Assembly (NCBI GenBank): GCA_044448905.1
Contig: JBIOHJ010000074.1
Span: 1 to 16,221 of the forward strand
DNA length: 16,221 nucleotides
Direction of reading: 5' to 3'
Source of the DNA: JBIOHJ01 sp044448905
GTDB taxonomy: Bacteria; Bacteroidota; Bacteroidia; AKYH767-A; OLB10
Each line of letters begins with the position of its first letter. The first letter of the stretch is position 1. The notes beneath the pieces were generated by a model that saw only the letters and a program-made list of their open reading frames with translations, searched no databases and was not told where the DNA came from. Positions 6,310 through 12,135 of the stretch are shown here, one piece after another. Both the position numbers and the translations under genes were made by a program.

Positions 6310-8097
6310 ATGAAGAGAAGCTTTTTATTAATTTTCCTTTGGCTAAGTGCCGGTCATTTAATAGCACAAACGACCTATTCAAAAGAAATTGAAGAGCAGA
6401 TAAAGCAAGTGGAAAATAACCTGTCGGGGCGGGTTAAGATTGACAGTGGCTTTAACATTCTGGATAGATTGGCTTATTATAATGTGAAAGGATTGACTAT
6501 TGCCATCATTCAAAACTACAAGGTGGTTTGGGCTAAGGGTTATGGTTGGGCTGATGAAAAAGAAAAACGCCCTGTGACAACGGAAACATTATTTAAACCC
6601 GGCTCTATCAGCAAATCATTAAACGCAGTGGGCGTTTTAAAACTCGTTCAGGATAATAAGCTGGATATTTCAAAAGATATAAATGAGTATTTACGGTCGT
6701 GGAAGTTCCCTTACGACAGCGTATCGAAAGGAAAAAAAATTACGCTCGCGCATTTGCTCAGTCATACAGGTGGCTTGTCCGTGTATGGCGGCTTTCCCGG
6801 CTATGACAGGAAAGGTAAAATCCCGACACTGCCTGAAATCTTAGACGGAAAGGATACCCTTGTGCCACCGGTGCGCTCCCTGTTCGAACCCGGACTGAAA
6901 TATGAATATTCAGGAGGAGGGATAACAGTTTCTCAACTTATCATTACAGACGTAATGCAGGAGCCCTACGAGAAGTTTATGTACGATAACGTATTACAGC
7001 CACTCGGTATGACGCATAGTTTTTATTCAGCAGAGCCGCTTGAAGGAGACAAACGAAAAAACCTGGCAACAGGATATAGAAAGAACGGAGAGGAAGCAGA
7101 CGATAAATTCGAAGTGTATCCGGAGCAGGCAGCCATGGGATTATGGACTACTCCTGCTGAATTATGCAAGTATGTCGTTGAGATGCAATTGGCGTATGAA
7201 GGAAAATCTTCAAAGGTTTTAAACAAGGAGATGGCGCGGCTGCATTTAACACCTTACATTGATGAGTCTGCAGCAATTGGAACTTTTATACAGGAGCGTA
7301 GTGGAGCTAAATATTTCTTTCACGATGCAGCCAATGAGGGATTCAGAGGATTCTATATTGCAAGTTTAGAGGGAGGGTGTGGCTTTGCGGGATTTGTGAA
7401 TTCAGATGATGGCAATATTGTCATTGAACTGATGAATAGTGTTGCTGAAGTTTATAACTGGAAAGGATTTGATAAACCGGTAACTGTAAAGACAAAAAAA
7501 GTACAGGAAGTCACTACAAAAAAATATACCGGTGTTTATCTCTTTGAAGGAAGGATAGCGGAGGTAACAAAAAAGCAGGATGGATTATATTTCTGGTCTG
7601 GTGGTCAGGATGTAAAAATGTATTTTACTTCGGATAAGGATTTTATAAACGTGGAGTTTCCTTCAGAGAAATCATTCATAGCAGACAGTACGGGAAATGT
7701 AACGGGCTACACAAGAAAAGTGGACGGAAAAGAATATCCATCGGCAATAAAAATCACTCACATTGATACACTGAAAGCGAACAATGGCGAACTTAATGCA
7801 TTTGGACGGCATTTGCTGGAGACTAAACGATTTGACGAGGCCATTGTTTATTTAGGCCGGGCAACAGAACTTGAGCCCGGAGACATTGCTGCCCGGGGTA
7901 ATCTTGCTCATTGTTACCTGTTCAGGAATGAATATGACAAAGCTGTTAAGTTATATGGGGAAATTCTTAATAAAGAAGTTGCAACCGGTTCTCCTTTTAG
8001 AGAAATATTAAAAGATGATTTTCTTTTCTTTAAAAACAATGGCTTCGACAAATATTTAATGGATAAAGTATTTGCAGAATTAAAATTGGAATGGTAG
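6310..8097 (+). CDS. Secreted serine hydrolase (beta-lactamase / PBP4* fold, family S12) with C-terminal TPR
   Basis: 595 residues. A signal peptide (1-20, ending LIAQ) is followed by a beta-lactamase-type catalytic domain (about 40-385). The motif Ser99-I-S-Lys102 (PGSISKS) supplies the nucleophile and general base. Tyr200-Ser-Gly (YEYSGGG) replaces the classical YxN, as in many S12 esterase or D-aminopeptidase homologues. His338-Asp-Ala stands where the third HxG/KTG motif is expected. A beta-rich middle region (about 400-480) is followed by a TPR-like pair (about 495-555, FDEAIVYLGRATELEPGD). Likely periplasmic or surface esterase, peptidase or amidase; true beta-lactam resistance is not implied. 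The first ATG lies directly after a truncated recombination site, so the original cassette leader is lost. Confidence 0.85.
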   Translation: MKRSFLLIFLWLSAGHLIAQTTYSKEIEEQIKQVENNLSGRVKIDSGFNILDRLAYYNVKGLTIAIIQNYKVVWAKGYGWADEKEKRPVTTETLFKPGSISKSLNAVGVLKLVQDNKLDISKDINEYLRSWKFPYDSVSKGKKITLAHLLSHTGGLSVYGGFPGYDRKGKIPTLPEILDGKDTLVPPVRSLFEPGLKYEYSGGGITVSQLIITDVMQEPYEKFMYDNVLQPLGMTHSFYSAEPLEGDKRKNLATGYRKNGEEADDKFEVYPEQAAMGLWTTPAELCKYVVEMQLAYEGKSSKVLNKEMARLHLTPYIDESAAIGTFIQERSGAKYFFHDAANEGFRGFYIASLEGGCGFAGFVNSDDGNIVIELMNSVAEVYNWKGFDKPVTVKTKKVQEVTTKKYTGVYLFEGRIAEVTKKQDGLYFWSGGQDVKMYFTSDKDFINVEFPSEKSFIADSTGNVTGYTRKVDGKEYPSAIKITHIDTLKANNGELNAFGRHLLETKRFDEAIVYLGRATELEPGDIAARGNLAHCYLFRNEYDKAVKLYGEILNKEVATGSPFREILKDDFLFFKNNGFDKYLMDKVFAELKLEW

Positions 8098-8105
8098 AGT
8101 ATGGC

Positions 8106-8295
8106 AGCCGCTAACATGAGAATTAAAAGAAATATTAGGGCTTTACTCGCAACTTGAAAGTGATTGCAAGCGATAAATCCCGAGTACTCGGGATGGTTAA
8201 TGAAAAGTGTATCGTTCGTACCGGCAGAAACATGCACCGTATTTTTGCCCTCCCCCTAATAAATTTATTCCTTTAGTCCCTTCTTCGTTACGCGC
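8106..8295. repeat. attC-like cassette recombination site 6 (divergent)
   Basis: About 190 bp. The left outer box AGCCGCTAAC (8106-8115) is followed by AATTAAAAGAAAT and GGGCTTT. The right end keeps TTTAGTCCCTTCTTCGTTA with box GTTACGCGC (8287-8295). The central hairpin is replaced by the palindrome ATCCCGAGT/ACTCGGGAT (8177-8194), and the long A/T arms are lost. The left box predicts that cassette 6 once began GTTAGCGGCT, now deleted. Confidence 0.7.
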
Positions 8296-8332
8296 AACTT
8301 AATTTATTAAAGCTTAATGTTTAGATAAACCT

Positions 8333-8812
8333 ATGGCAAAAAACAAATTACTGCGAATGGACAATGTCGGCATCGTTGTAGAATCCCTCGATGACGCTAT
8401 TTCTTTTTTCACAGAGATAGGTATGAAGCTCGAAGGGCGAGCCACCATCGAAGGAGAATGGGCTGGTCGGGTTACCGGACTGGGTTCCCAGTGCGTAGAG
8501 ATTGCTATGATGGTTACTCCCGATGGCCACAGCCGGCTTGAGATTTCACGATTTCTTACCCCGCCTGCTATCTCAGACCACCGGACTGCGCCTGTGAACT
8601 CTCTCGGTTATCTACGCGTCATGTTCACCGTTGAAGACATTGACGAGATGGTATCCAGGCTCATCAAGCATGGCGCTCAGCTCGTTGGCGAAGTGGTTCA
8701 GTACGAGAACTTATATCGACTCTGCTACATTCGCGGAACTGAAGGACTTCTAATCGGTTTGGCGGAACAACTCGGTAATAAATCGGTAACGGTCAGGAGC
8801 ACGAACGCATAA
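8333..8812 (+). CDS. VOC family (glyoxalase/bleomycin resistance-like) protein
   Basis: 159 residues. Two beta-alpha-beta-beta-beta modules: residues about 8-75 (MDNVGIVVESLDDAISFFTE) and about 90-148 (LGYLRVMFTVEDIDEMVSRL ... EGLLIGLAEQL). The usual first metal-binding His of VOC enzymes is Asn11 here, and the second module has LR where a His is common. This is a recurring variant in a widespread subfamily, so it may not be a classical metal-dependent glyoxalase. The substrate is unknown. Codon use differs from its neighbours: 34 of 60 bases at 8461-8520 are G or C, against about a third in nearby cassettes, indicating separate origin. VOC proteins are frequent integron cassette cargo. The stop codon overlaps the left box of the following site (ACGCATAAC, 8805-8813). 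Confidence 0.85.
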   Translation: MAKNKLLRMDNVGIVVESLDDAISFFTEIGMKLEGRATIEGEWAGRVTGLGSQCVEIAMMVTPDGHSRLEISRFLTPPAISDHRTAPVNSLGYLRVMFTVEDIDEMVSRLIKHGAQLVGEVVQYENLYRLCYIRGTEGLLIGLAEQLGNKSVTVRSTNA

Positions 8813-8878
8813 CATAAAGATTAAAAGAAATAAAAAAGAAAGGCTTCACTTGGTAAACGAATAGTAGTGGTACTAAAA
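8805..8878. repeat. Truncated attC-like site 7, right boundary of the array
   Basis: The left box ACGCATAAC, AGATTAAAAGAAATAAAAAA and GGTAAACGAATAGTAGTGGTACTAAA are recognisable. Homology then stops, and the central CCCGCC hairpin and right arm with CGTTA are absent. The sequence runs into the terminator of small RNA A. ACTTGGT (about 8848) and ACCAAGT (about 8879) form a new short inverted repeat across the junction. Confidence 0.65.
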
Positions 8879-8965
8879 ACCAAGTCCCGCTCGCACGGGA
8901 CCTGGTTTGCACTATTCTCACTTTTCGGCAGGGGTTGCCTGCTTGATTCCTTGAGTTAGTTACAA
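8875..8965 (-). ncRNA. Predicted small RNA, copy A
   Basis: On the minus strand a TGGCAC box (8990) is followed by GTAACTAACTCA, then the hairpin GCAGG-CAACC-CCTGC, CGAAAAGTGAG, and a terminator hairpin (13 bp with one G.U pair, 8880-8908) ending in five T. CTCA and TGAG could pair as an outer stem around the inner hairpin. No reading frame is shared with copies B and C. The start is estimated as 24 bases after the box. The product of about 90 nt is inferred from three-way comparison; I do not recognise a known RNA family. Confidence 0.65.
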
Positions 8966-8972
8966 TATTAAT

Positions 8973-8990
8973 TATTAAAAATTTGTGCCA
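8973..8990 (-). promoter_or_regulatory. TGGCAY box (sigma-54-like) of small RNA A
   Basis: TGGCACAAATTTTTAATA on the minus strand. GG is followed by ten bases and then TA, the same layout as six other boxes in the window (another is one base longer). Canonical sigma-54 promoters have GG-N10-GC, so the -12 half is degenerate. Confidence 0.5.
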
Positions 8991-9020
8991 GGTTGAATAA
9001 AAGAAATGGAAACTTATTAA

Positions 9021-9110
9021 ATAAACAAGTCCCGCCTGAGCGGGACCTGATGAATAAAACTACCCACTTCACTGGCAGTGTTACCTGCTATATTTGGTGA
9101 GTTAGTTATG
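9021..9110 (-). ncRNA. Predicted small RNA, copy B
   Basis: Same layout as copy A: ATAACTAACTCAC, the hairpin GCAG-GTAACA-CTGC, GTGAAGTGGGT, and a terminator hairpin CAGGTCCCGC-TCAG-GCGGGACTTG followed by TTTAT. In this copy ACTCAC and GTGGGT can pair over six bases with one G.U, supporting the proposed outer stem. Its promoter box begins 14 bp beyond the stop codon of the small zinc-ribbon gene. Confidence 0.65.
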
Positions 9111-9117
9111 TTGTAGT

Positions 9118-9135
9118 TAATAAAAAATTATGCCT
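9118..9135 (-). promoter_or_regulatory. AGGCAT box (sigma-54-like) of small RNA B
   Basis: AGGCATAATTTTTTATTA on the minus strand, GG-N10-TA spacing. The distance to the conserved TAACTAAC segment differs by one base from copies A and C. Confidence 0.45.
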
Positions 9136-9148
9136 GCAAATAGCGATT

Positions 9149-9349
9149 TTAATTTTGCAACAAAAGCTTTTTATGCTGAAGGGGCAGCTTGTTCTGATCA
9201 ATCCAGCTGTCATACTTATATTCGTATGTATTGCAGCGGGTGCATTTATGAACGGCTTTAAACGGATAAGGATTTCCTTCTTTGTCCACTGCATTTTCCA
9301 GGTTTTTGTAAACCCACCGGTGTCCCAATAAACGGCATAACGTATACAT
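9149..9349 (-). CDS. Small zinc-ribbon-like protein (DUF1660-like)
   Basis: 66 residues. The N-terminus has Cys5 and His10 (CRLLGHRW) and the middle has Cys36 and Cys39 (HKCTRCN), arranged as a likely Zn-binding knuckle pair. The C-terminal third is basic and glutamine-rich. The CxLxGH...CxxC layout resembles small DUF1660-type proteins, often found in phages and Bacteroidota, but I am not certain of the family. A good promoter lies upstream at 9422-9451. The gene is sandwiched between small RNA copies C (upstream) and B (immediately downstream), both on its strand. An overlapping ORF in another frame (9106-9294) lacks these motifs and would overlap the promoter box of copy B. Confidence 0.7.
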   Translation of the reverse strand: MYTLCRLLGHRWVYKNLENAVDKEGNPYPFKAVHKCTRCNTYEYKYDSWIDQNKLPLQHKKLLLQN

Positions 9350-9421
9350 GGTTTATGTTGTTATATTAAAATGTAGTAAAATAAAATAAAGTTAATTCCT
9401 CAAAAAGAAAAGTCGGCAACA

Positions 9422-9451
9422 CAAATATAATTACATTTTTTAATTTACAAA
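9422..9451 (-). promoter_or_regulatory. Bacteroidota -33/-7 promoter of the zinc-ribbon gene
   Basis: On the minus strand TTTG (9451-9448), 18 bp, then TATATTTG (9429-9422): an exact match to the TTTG / TAnnTTTG consensus. The leader to the ATG is about 70 bases. This differs from the TGGCAY boxes of the neighbouring small RNAs, so this gene is probably read by the housekeeping sigma factor. Confidence 0.6.
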
Positions 9452-9474
9452 TCAAAATAAAGTAACGGCTGAAT

Positions 9475-9562
9475 AAAACAAGTCCCGCCTGGGCGGGACC
9501 TGATTTGTTCTATGCTCACTTTCGGACGGTGTTACCCGTATTAGTCGTTGAGTTAGTTACAT
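9475..9562 (-). ncRNA. Predicted small RNA, copy C
   Basis: Same layout: GTAACTAACTCA, the hairpin ACGG-GTAACA-CCGT, CGAAAGTGAGCATAG, and the terminator hairpin CAGGTCCCGCC-CA-GGCGGGACTTG followed by TTTTATT. The inner stem differs from copy B at paired positions (GCAG/CTGC against ACGG/CCGT) while the GTAACA loop is kept. This is covariation expected of a structured RNA. Confidence 0.65.
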
Positions 9563-9569
9563 TTTATAA

Positions 9570-9587
9570 CATTAAAAAACTGTGCCA
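9570..9587 (-). promoter_or_regulatory. TGGCAC box (sigma-54-like) of small RNA C
   Basis: TGGCACAGTTTTTTAATG on the minus strand, GG-N10-TA spacing, same distance to the conserved TAACTAAC segment as in copy A. Confidence 0.5.
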
Positions 9588-9706
9588 CCGGGTTTTTATT
9601 TTTTCCTGGCCGGTTAAGGCAGAATATTATTCTGAACGGTCCGGAAGTTTCAGCATTGTGATGAATGAACCGTAGTGACCTCAGTTACGCAGGAATGACA
9701 AATTAT
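9588..9706. other. Intergenic stretch without visible features
   Basis: Lies between the promoter of small RNA C and the end of the PqiA-like gene. I see no reading frame, strong hairpin or promoter here. Likewise, apart from the promoter at 9422-9451, nothing is visible between 9350 and 9470. Confidence 0.5.
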
Positions 9707-11050
9707 TTAGCTTATGCCGGGTTTGATAACTGATTTATTTTTATCAGGCGAAATTTTATTCAGGATGGCCGATAAAATCAAACCGAATAAAACAAATGAA
9801 ATAAATAAAATAAAACCGGGCTGCAGCGATGTTTTACTTGTGGAAATGCTTGTGGCATATTGATTATTCATATCCACATTCATATGTCCAATCTCGCTGT
9901 CAAGAATTCCTTTAAAGCCGATGTATGCCATAAATATTGCCACTACCATCACATCAGCCATTGACCATTTGCCTGATTTAAAAGCAAAGAACTTAATGAC
10001 TTTAGAATTTTTCCATTTTTGAGAACCCAGTAAATAGACTTTTGTGGACAGCAGCTTGCAAACCGGGAAAACAATGCTGAATAAAAGCAGCAGCAGCCCT
10101 ACAAAAACCGAATCGGCCTTATGGGTCCCAATTAATATTCTTACCACATCCATAATACTTTTACTCTGGTAAAATAAAACCTGGTCGTGAAACTGAATAT
10201 TTTTACCGATCAGCATAAAATTTATTTCCTGGATGCGCGCATCAATTTCAATCATGGGTGAGGTAAGTCCTGTAAAAAGAAATACCAGCGCCAATAATAC
10301 CGACAGGATAAATAACGGGCTGAGTAATATTACCGCCTTTCTCACCAATAACCACATCAGCAAAAAGAAAAGCATAATGCCGAGCATATAGAAAGCATAG
10401 CGGTAAGTAGTTTGCTGCAAATCTGCCGAGCGCTTTGCAACTATTTTATTTAAATCTTCTATATTGCCTGTATTGTATTTTACCAAAGTATTATCATACG
10501 CATACAATGCTATGCTATCCCGTGTCTGGTCGGCAAATTCATTTAATTTATCCTGTGCAAGAAATTTTAACCGCTCTTTGCTTCGGGGCTTTTTCACCTG
10601 GTCAATTATAGTTTGCGAAAATTCGGGTACCCGCTCCCGTATTTTATCTACATCAACAAAAGTTTTGTAAGCAAACTTTTTTAATTTGCTGCCTACGTTC
10701 TTTTGTTTTTCATTTATCATTTCATCTGCCTGCGAAATAAGCGCATTCAGTATTTTGTTTATTTCTTTTTTAAGGGTATCCTCCTGGATTTCGCTGAATT
10801 CGAATTCTTCAATCTGGCAGTTTACAATGTCGGCAATATAATCACGCCAGCGGTCAACTGATAAAAGACCGTATTGGATGTTATTTACTTCCGAATAATC
10901 TTTTTTTAATACCGCGCGTTCTACCGATAAATTATAAATGCTATAGCCGCACCATCCGGCAAACACAACAAAGGGAAGTATAACCAGGATAAAAAGTATG
11001 CGAAAGATTTTTTCTTTAAGAGTATATTTTCCTGCTTTCTCTTTCATCAA
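9707..11050 (-). CDS. PqiA-like (paraquat-inducible protein A family) inner-membrane protein
   Basis: 447 residues. One membrane span near the N-terminus (about 14-36) is followed by a long, charged, probably periplasmic helical domain (about 40-215). Then come five or so further spans (about 218-237, 242-264, 318-338, 365-385 and 413-433). The late part has features of PqiA domains: FSIVFPVCKLLS, then a cytoplasmic loop and SGKWSMADVMVVAIFMAYIG. Known PqiA proteins work with MCE-domain PqiB in envelope lipid handling and are stress-induced; no pqiB partner is visible here. The N-terminal periplasmic insertion makes it larger than a single PqiA module. Its promoter is unclear; I see no TGGCAY box upstream. 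Confidence 0.7.
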   Translation of the reverse strand: MMKEKAGKYTLKEKIFRILFILVILPFVVFAGWCGYSIYNLSVERAVLKKDYSEVNNIQYGLLSVDRWRDYIADIVNCQIEEFEFSEIQEDTLKKEINKILNALISQADEMINEKQKNVGSKLKKFAYKTFVDVDKIRERVPEFSQTIIDQVKKPRSKERLKFLAQDKLNEFADQTRDSIALYAYDNTLVKYNTGNIEDLNKIVAKRSADLQQTTYRYAFYMLGIMLFFLLMWLLVRKAVILLSPLFILSVLLALVFLFTGLTSPMIEIDARIQEINFMLIGKNIQFHDQVLFYQSKSIMDVVRILIGTHKADSVFVGLLLLLFSIVFPVCKLLSTKVYLLGSQKWKNSKVIKFFAFKSGKWSMADVMVVAIFMAYIGFKGILDSEIGHMNVDMNNQYATSISTSKTSLQPGFILFISFVLFGLILSAILNKISPDKNKSVIKPGIS

Positions 11051-11125
11051 TTGATGATTTTAGTTTTCTTATGCACTATTCAGTTTGGTTCTAAGATAAC
11101 ATTATTTATGAATATTTATCCCTGC

Positions 11126-11155
11126 AAAAAGGGCTGTTGAAATATCAACAGCCCT
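11126..11155 (-). terminator. Intrinsic terminator after the duplicated-domain gene
   Basis: A perfect 10 bp stem GGGCTGTTGA / TCAACAGCCC with an AATA loop (11131-11154). It is followed on the minus strand by TTTTT (11130-11126). It lies about 40 bp past the stop of the 11193-12020 gene. Confidence 0.85.
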
Positions 11156-11192
11156 TACCCCTGAATGAAAAGTTAAACCTAACCTTATCTTT

Positions 11193-12020
11193 TTAATTGG
11201 TATTTGTTTTTAAACCCCAGATTTCTACGTGCGCTTTTTCCTCTCTCTGGTTAGGTACAGTTTTATATACAAACACAATTTTCTTAATATCTCTTTCGCC
11301 AGAGTTTAAATCAATAACACGGCTTTCATTACCGGATTTAATTACCGAAGCTACGGATACATCCTGTTTCGTTCCGTTTTCAAAATACACTTCAAGGTCC
11401 ATCAGGTTAATGGAAGCATCGGTAACTTTAAATTTAATGCCGGCAAAGCGGTCAGCACCTACCACTGCTACTTCATCGCGATCCTTTTCAAAGGCAACAG
11501 TCGTTTCGGCTATCTTATGCCATCCTGCTTTATCACTTACAACAATACCAGGTTTAGCAATAGCGTCAGCATCATTTTTAGCTGTTTCTGCTGTTTTATC
11601 TGCGTTTGTTTTTAATCCCCACACCTCAACCTGTGCTTTTTGTTCTTGCGTATTGGGTAAAGTTTTGTACACAAATGCGATGGATTTTATATCGCGCTCT
11701 GTGCCCTTTAAATCTATCACCCGGCTCTCACCACCCATCTTTATAGGGGTGCGAACCATTACATCTTCTTTTGTACCGTCTTCATAAGTTACTAAAAGAT
11801 CCTGCAAATCAATTGCGCTGTGCAGGACTTTAAATTTAATGGCTGCAAAACGGTCGGCACCAATTACGTCAATTTGATCGCGATCCGTTTTTAAATCAAC
11901 AGTACGGGTTGCTATTTTATGCCATCCCGGCTTATCAGTCATAACCACTGAGGGTTGTTGTGAAGTTGCCCTTCCAAAGCTTCCCGCTATGGCAAGGAGA
12001 ATAATTAGTATTTTTTTCAT
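11193..12020 (-). CDS. Secreted protein of two duplicated domains (DUF2541-like)
   Basis: 275 residues. A signal peptide (about 1-21) precedes two homologous copies of a domain of about 112 residues (25-138 and 159-273), separated by an Ala/Asp-rich linker. Each copy has DKxGWHKIA, DRDxxxVxGADRFAxIKFKV, a short strand with (E/D)xGTKxDV, ESRVIDL, ERDIKxIxFVYKT and a closing (V/E)xWGLKTN. The all-beta pattern resembles DUF2541-type small secreted proteins such as E. coli YaaI, but duplicated; this assignment is tentative. Function is unknown; location is periplasmic or extracellular. It is divergent from the FAD-Rieske gene and has its own TGGCAC box at 12044-12061 and a strong terminator. Confidence 0.75.
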   Translation of the reverse strand: MKKILIILLAIAGSFGRATSQQPSVVMTDKPGWHKIATRTVDLKTDRDQIDVIGADRFAAIKFKVLHSAIDLQDLLVTYEDGTKEDVMVRTPIKMGGESRVIDLKGTERDIKSIAFVYKTLPNTQEQKAQVEVWGLKTNADKTAETAKNDADAIAKPGIVVSDKAGWHKIAETTVAFEKDRDEVAVVGADRFAGIKFKVTDASINLMDLEVYFENGTKQDVSVASVIKSGNESRVIDLNSGERDIKKIVFVYKTVPNQREEKAHVEIWGLKTNTN

Positions 12021-12043
12021 GTTTTTATTTTTTTAAAAACACA

Positions 12044-12061
12044 CATTAAAAGTTTGTGCCA
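12044..12061 (-). promoter_or_regulatory. TGGCAC box upstream of the duplicated-domain gene
   Basis: TGGCACAAACTTTTAATG on the minus strand, GG-N10-TA, with the box ending 23 bp before the ATG. The layout is nearly identical to the boxes of the small RNAs. Confidence 0.5.
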
Positions 12062-12082
12062 ATAAAAAGATGGCGGAAGCAA

Positions 12083-12100
12083 TGGCATAATTTTTTAAAA
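12083..12100 (+). promoter_or_regulatory. TGGCAT box upstream of the FAD-Rieske gene
   Basis: TGGCATAATTTTTTAAAA, GG-N10-TA. Its start lies only 21 bp from the oppositely oriented box at 12061, so the two divergent genes share a short control region. Confidence 0.5.
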
Positions 12101-12135
12101 CAAATAATTGATATATAACATAAAACATTTATAAT

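Larger units (their letters stand above)
1..8878 (+). mobile_element. Integron-like gene cassette array (seven cassettes, no integrase in window)
   Basis: Seven + strand genes alternate with copies of one inverted-repeat element (312-471, 2157-2313, 3284-3440, 4022-4225, partial 6252-6305, 8106-8295, partial 8805-8878). Cassette ends match themselves. Cassette 2 starts GTTATCCGT (464) and ends ACGGATAAC (2156-2164). Cassette 4 starts GTTATACGCA (3432) and ends TGCGTATAAC (4021-4030). Cassette 5 starts GTTATCGGATATGCT (4217) and ends AGCACATCCGATAAC (6250-6264), 14 of 15 complementary. Cassettes 3 and 7 match less well (8/10 and 7/9). By contrast the two outer arms of the same repeat often disagree beyond GTTA/TAAC, as in repeats 1, 2 and 4. 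This fits integron cassettes cut at G^TT. The core is GTTA(T/C)NN, not the textbook GTTRRRY, so the recombinase may be divergent. The left boundary and any integrase lie outside the window; a cluster of attC sites without integrase is equally possible. Confidence 0.8.

Noticed and set aside
6310..8097. Antibiotic-resistance beta-lactamase
   Set aside because: Although the S-x-x-K motif is present, the Y-S-G variant, the HDA motif and the C-terminal TPR extension are typical of S12 esterases/peptidases; resistance cannot be claimed.
312..8295. CRISPR array as an explanation for the regular repeats
   Set aside because: The repeats are 155-205 bp, spaced by whole genes of 0.5-2 kb, and are long inverted repeats with variable ends. 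No short spacers exist.
9027..9051. Hairpins with CCCGCC/GGCGGG in the small RNA region as extra attC copies
   Set aside because: They resemble the central hairpin of the cassette sites, but lack the AGATTAAAAGAAAT arm, the A/T blocks and the CGTTA box. They sit as terminators of the minus-strand RNAs.
9106..9294. Alternative minus-strand ORF overlapping the zinc-ribbon gene
   Set aside because: It has no recognisable motif and overlaps the promoter box of small RNA B. The other frame carries the paired Cys/His motifs and a well-placed promoter.
11197..11787. 196-codon plus-strand ORF opposite the duplicated-domain gene
   Set aside because: Antisense shadow; the minus-strand frame has a signal peptide, duplicated domain, promoter box and terminator.
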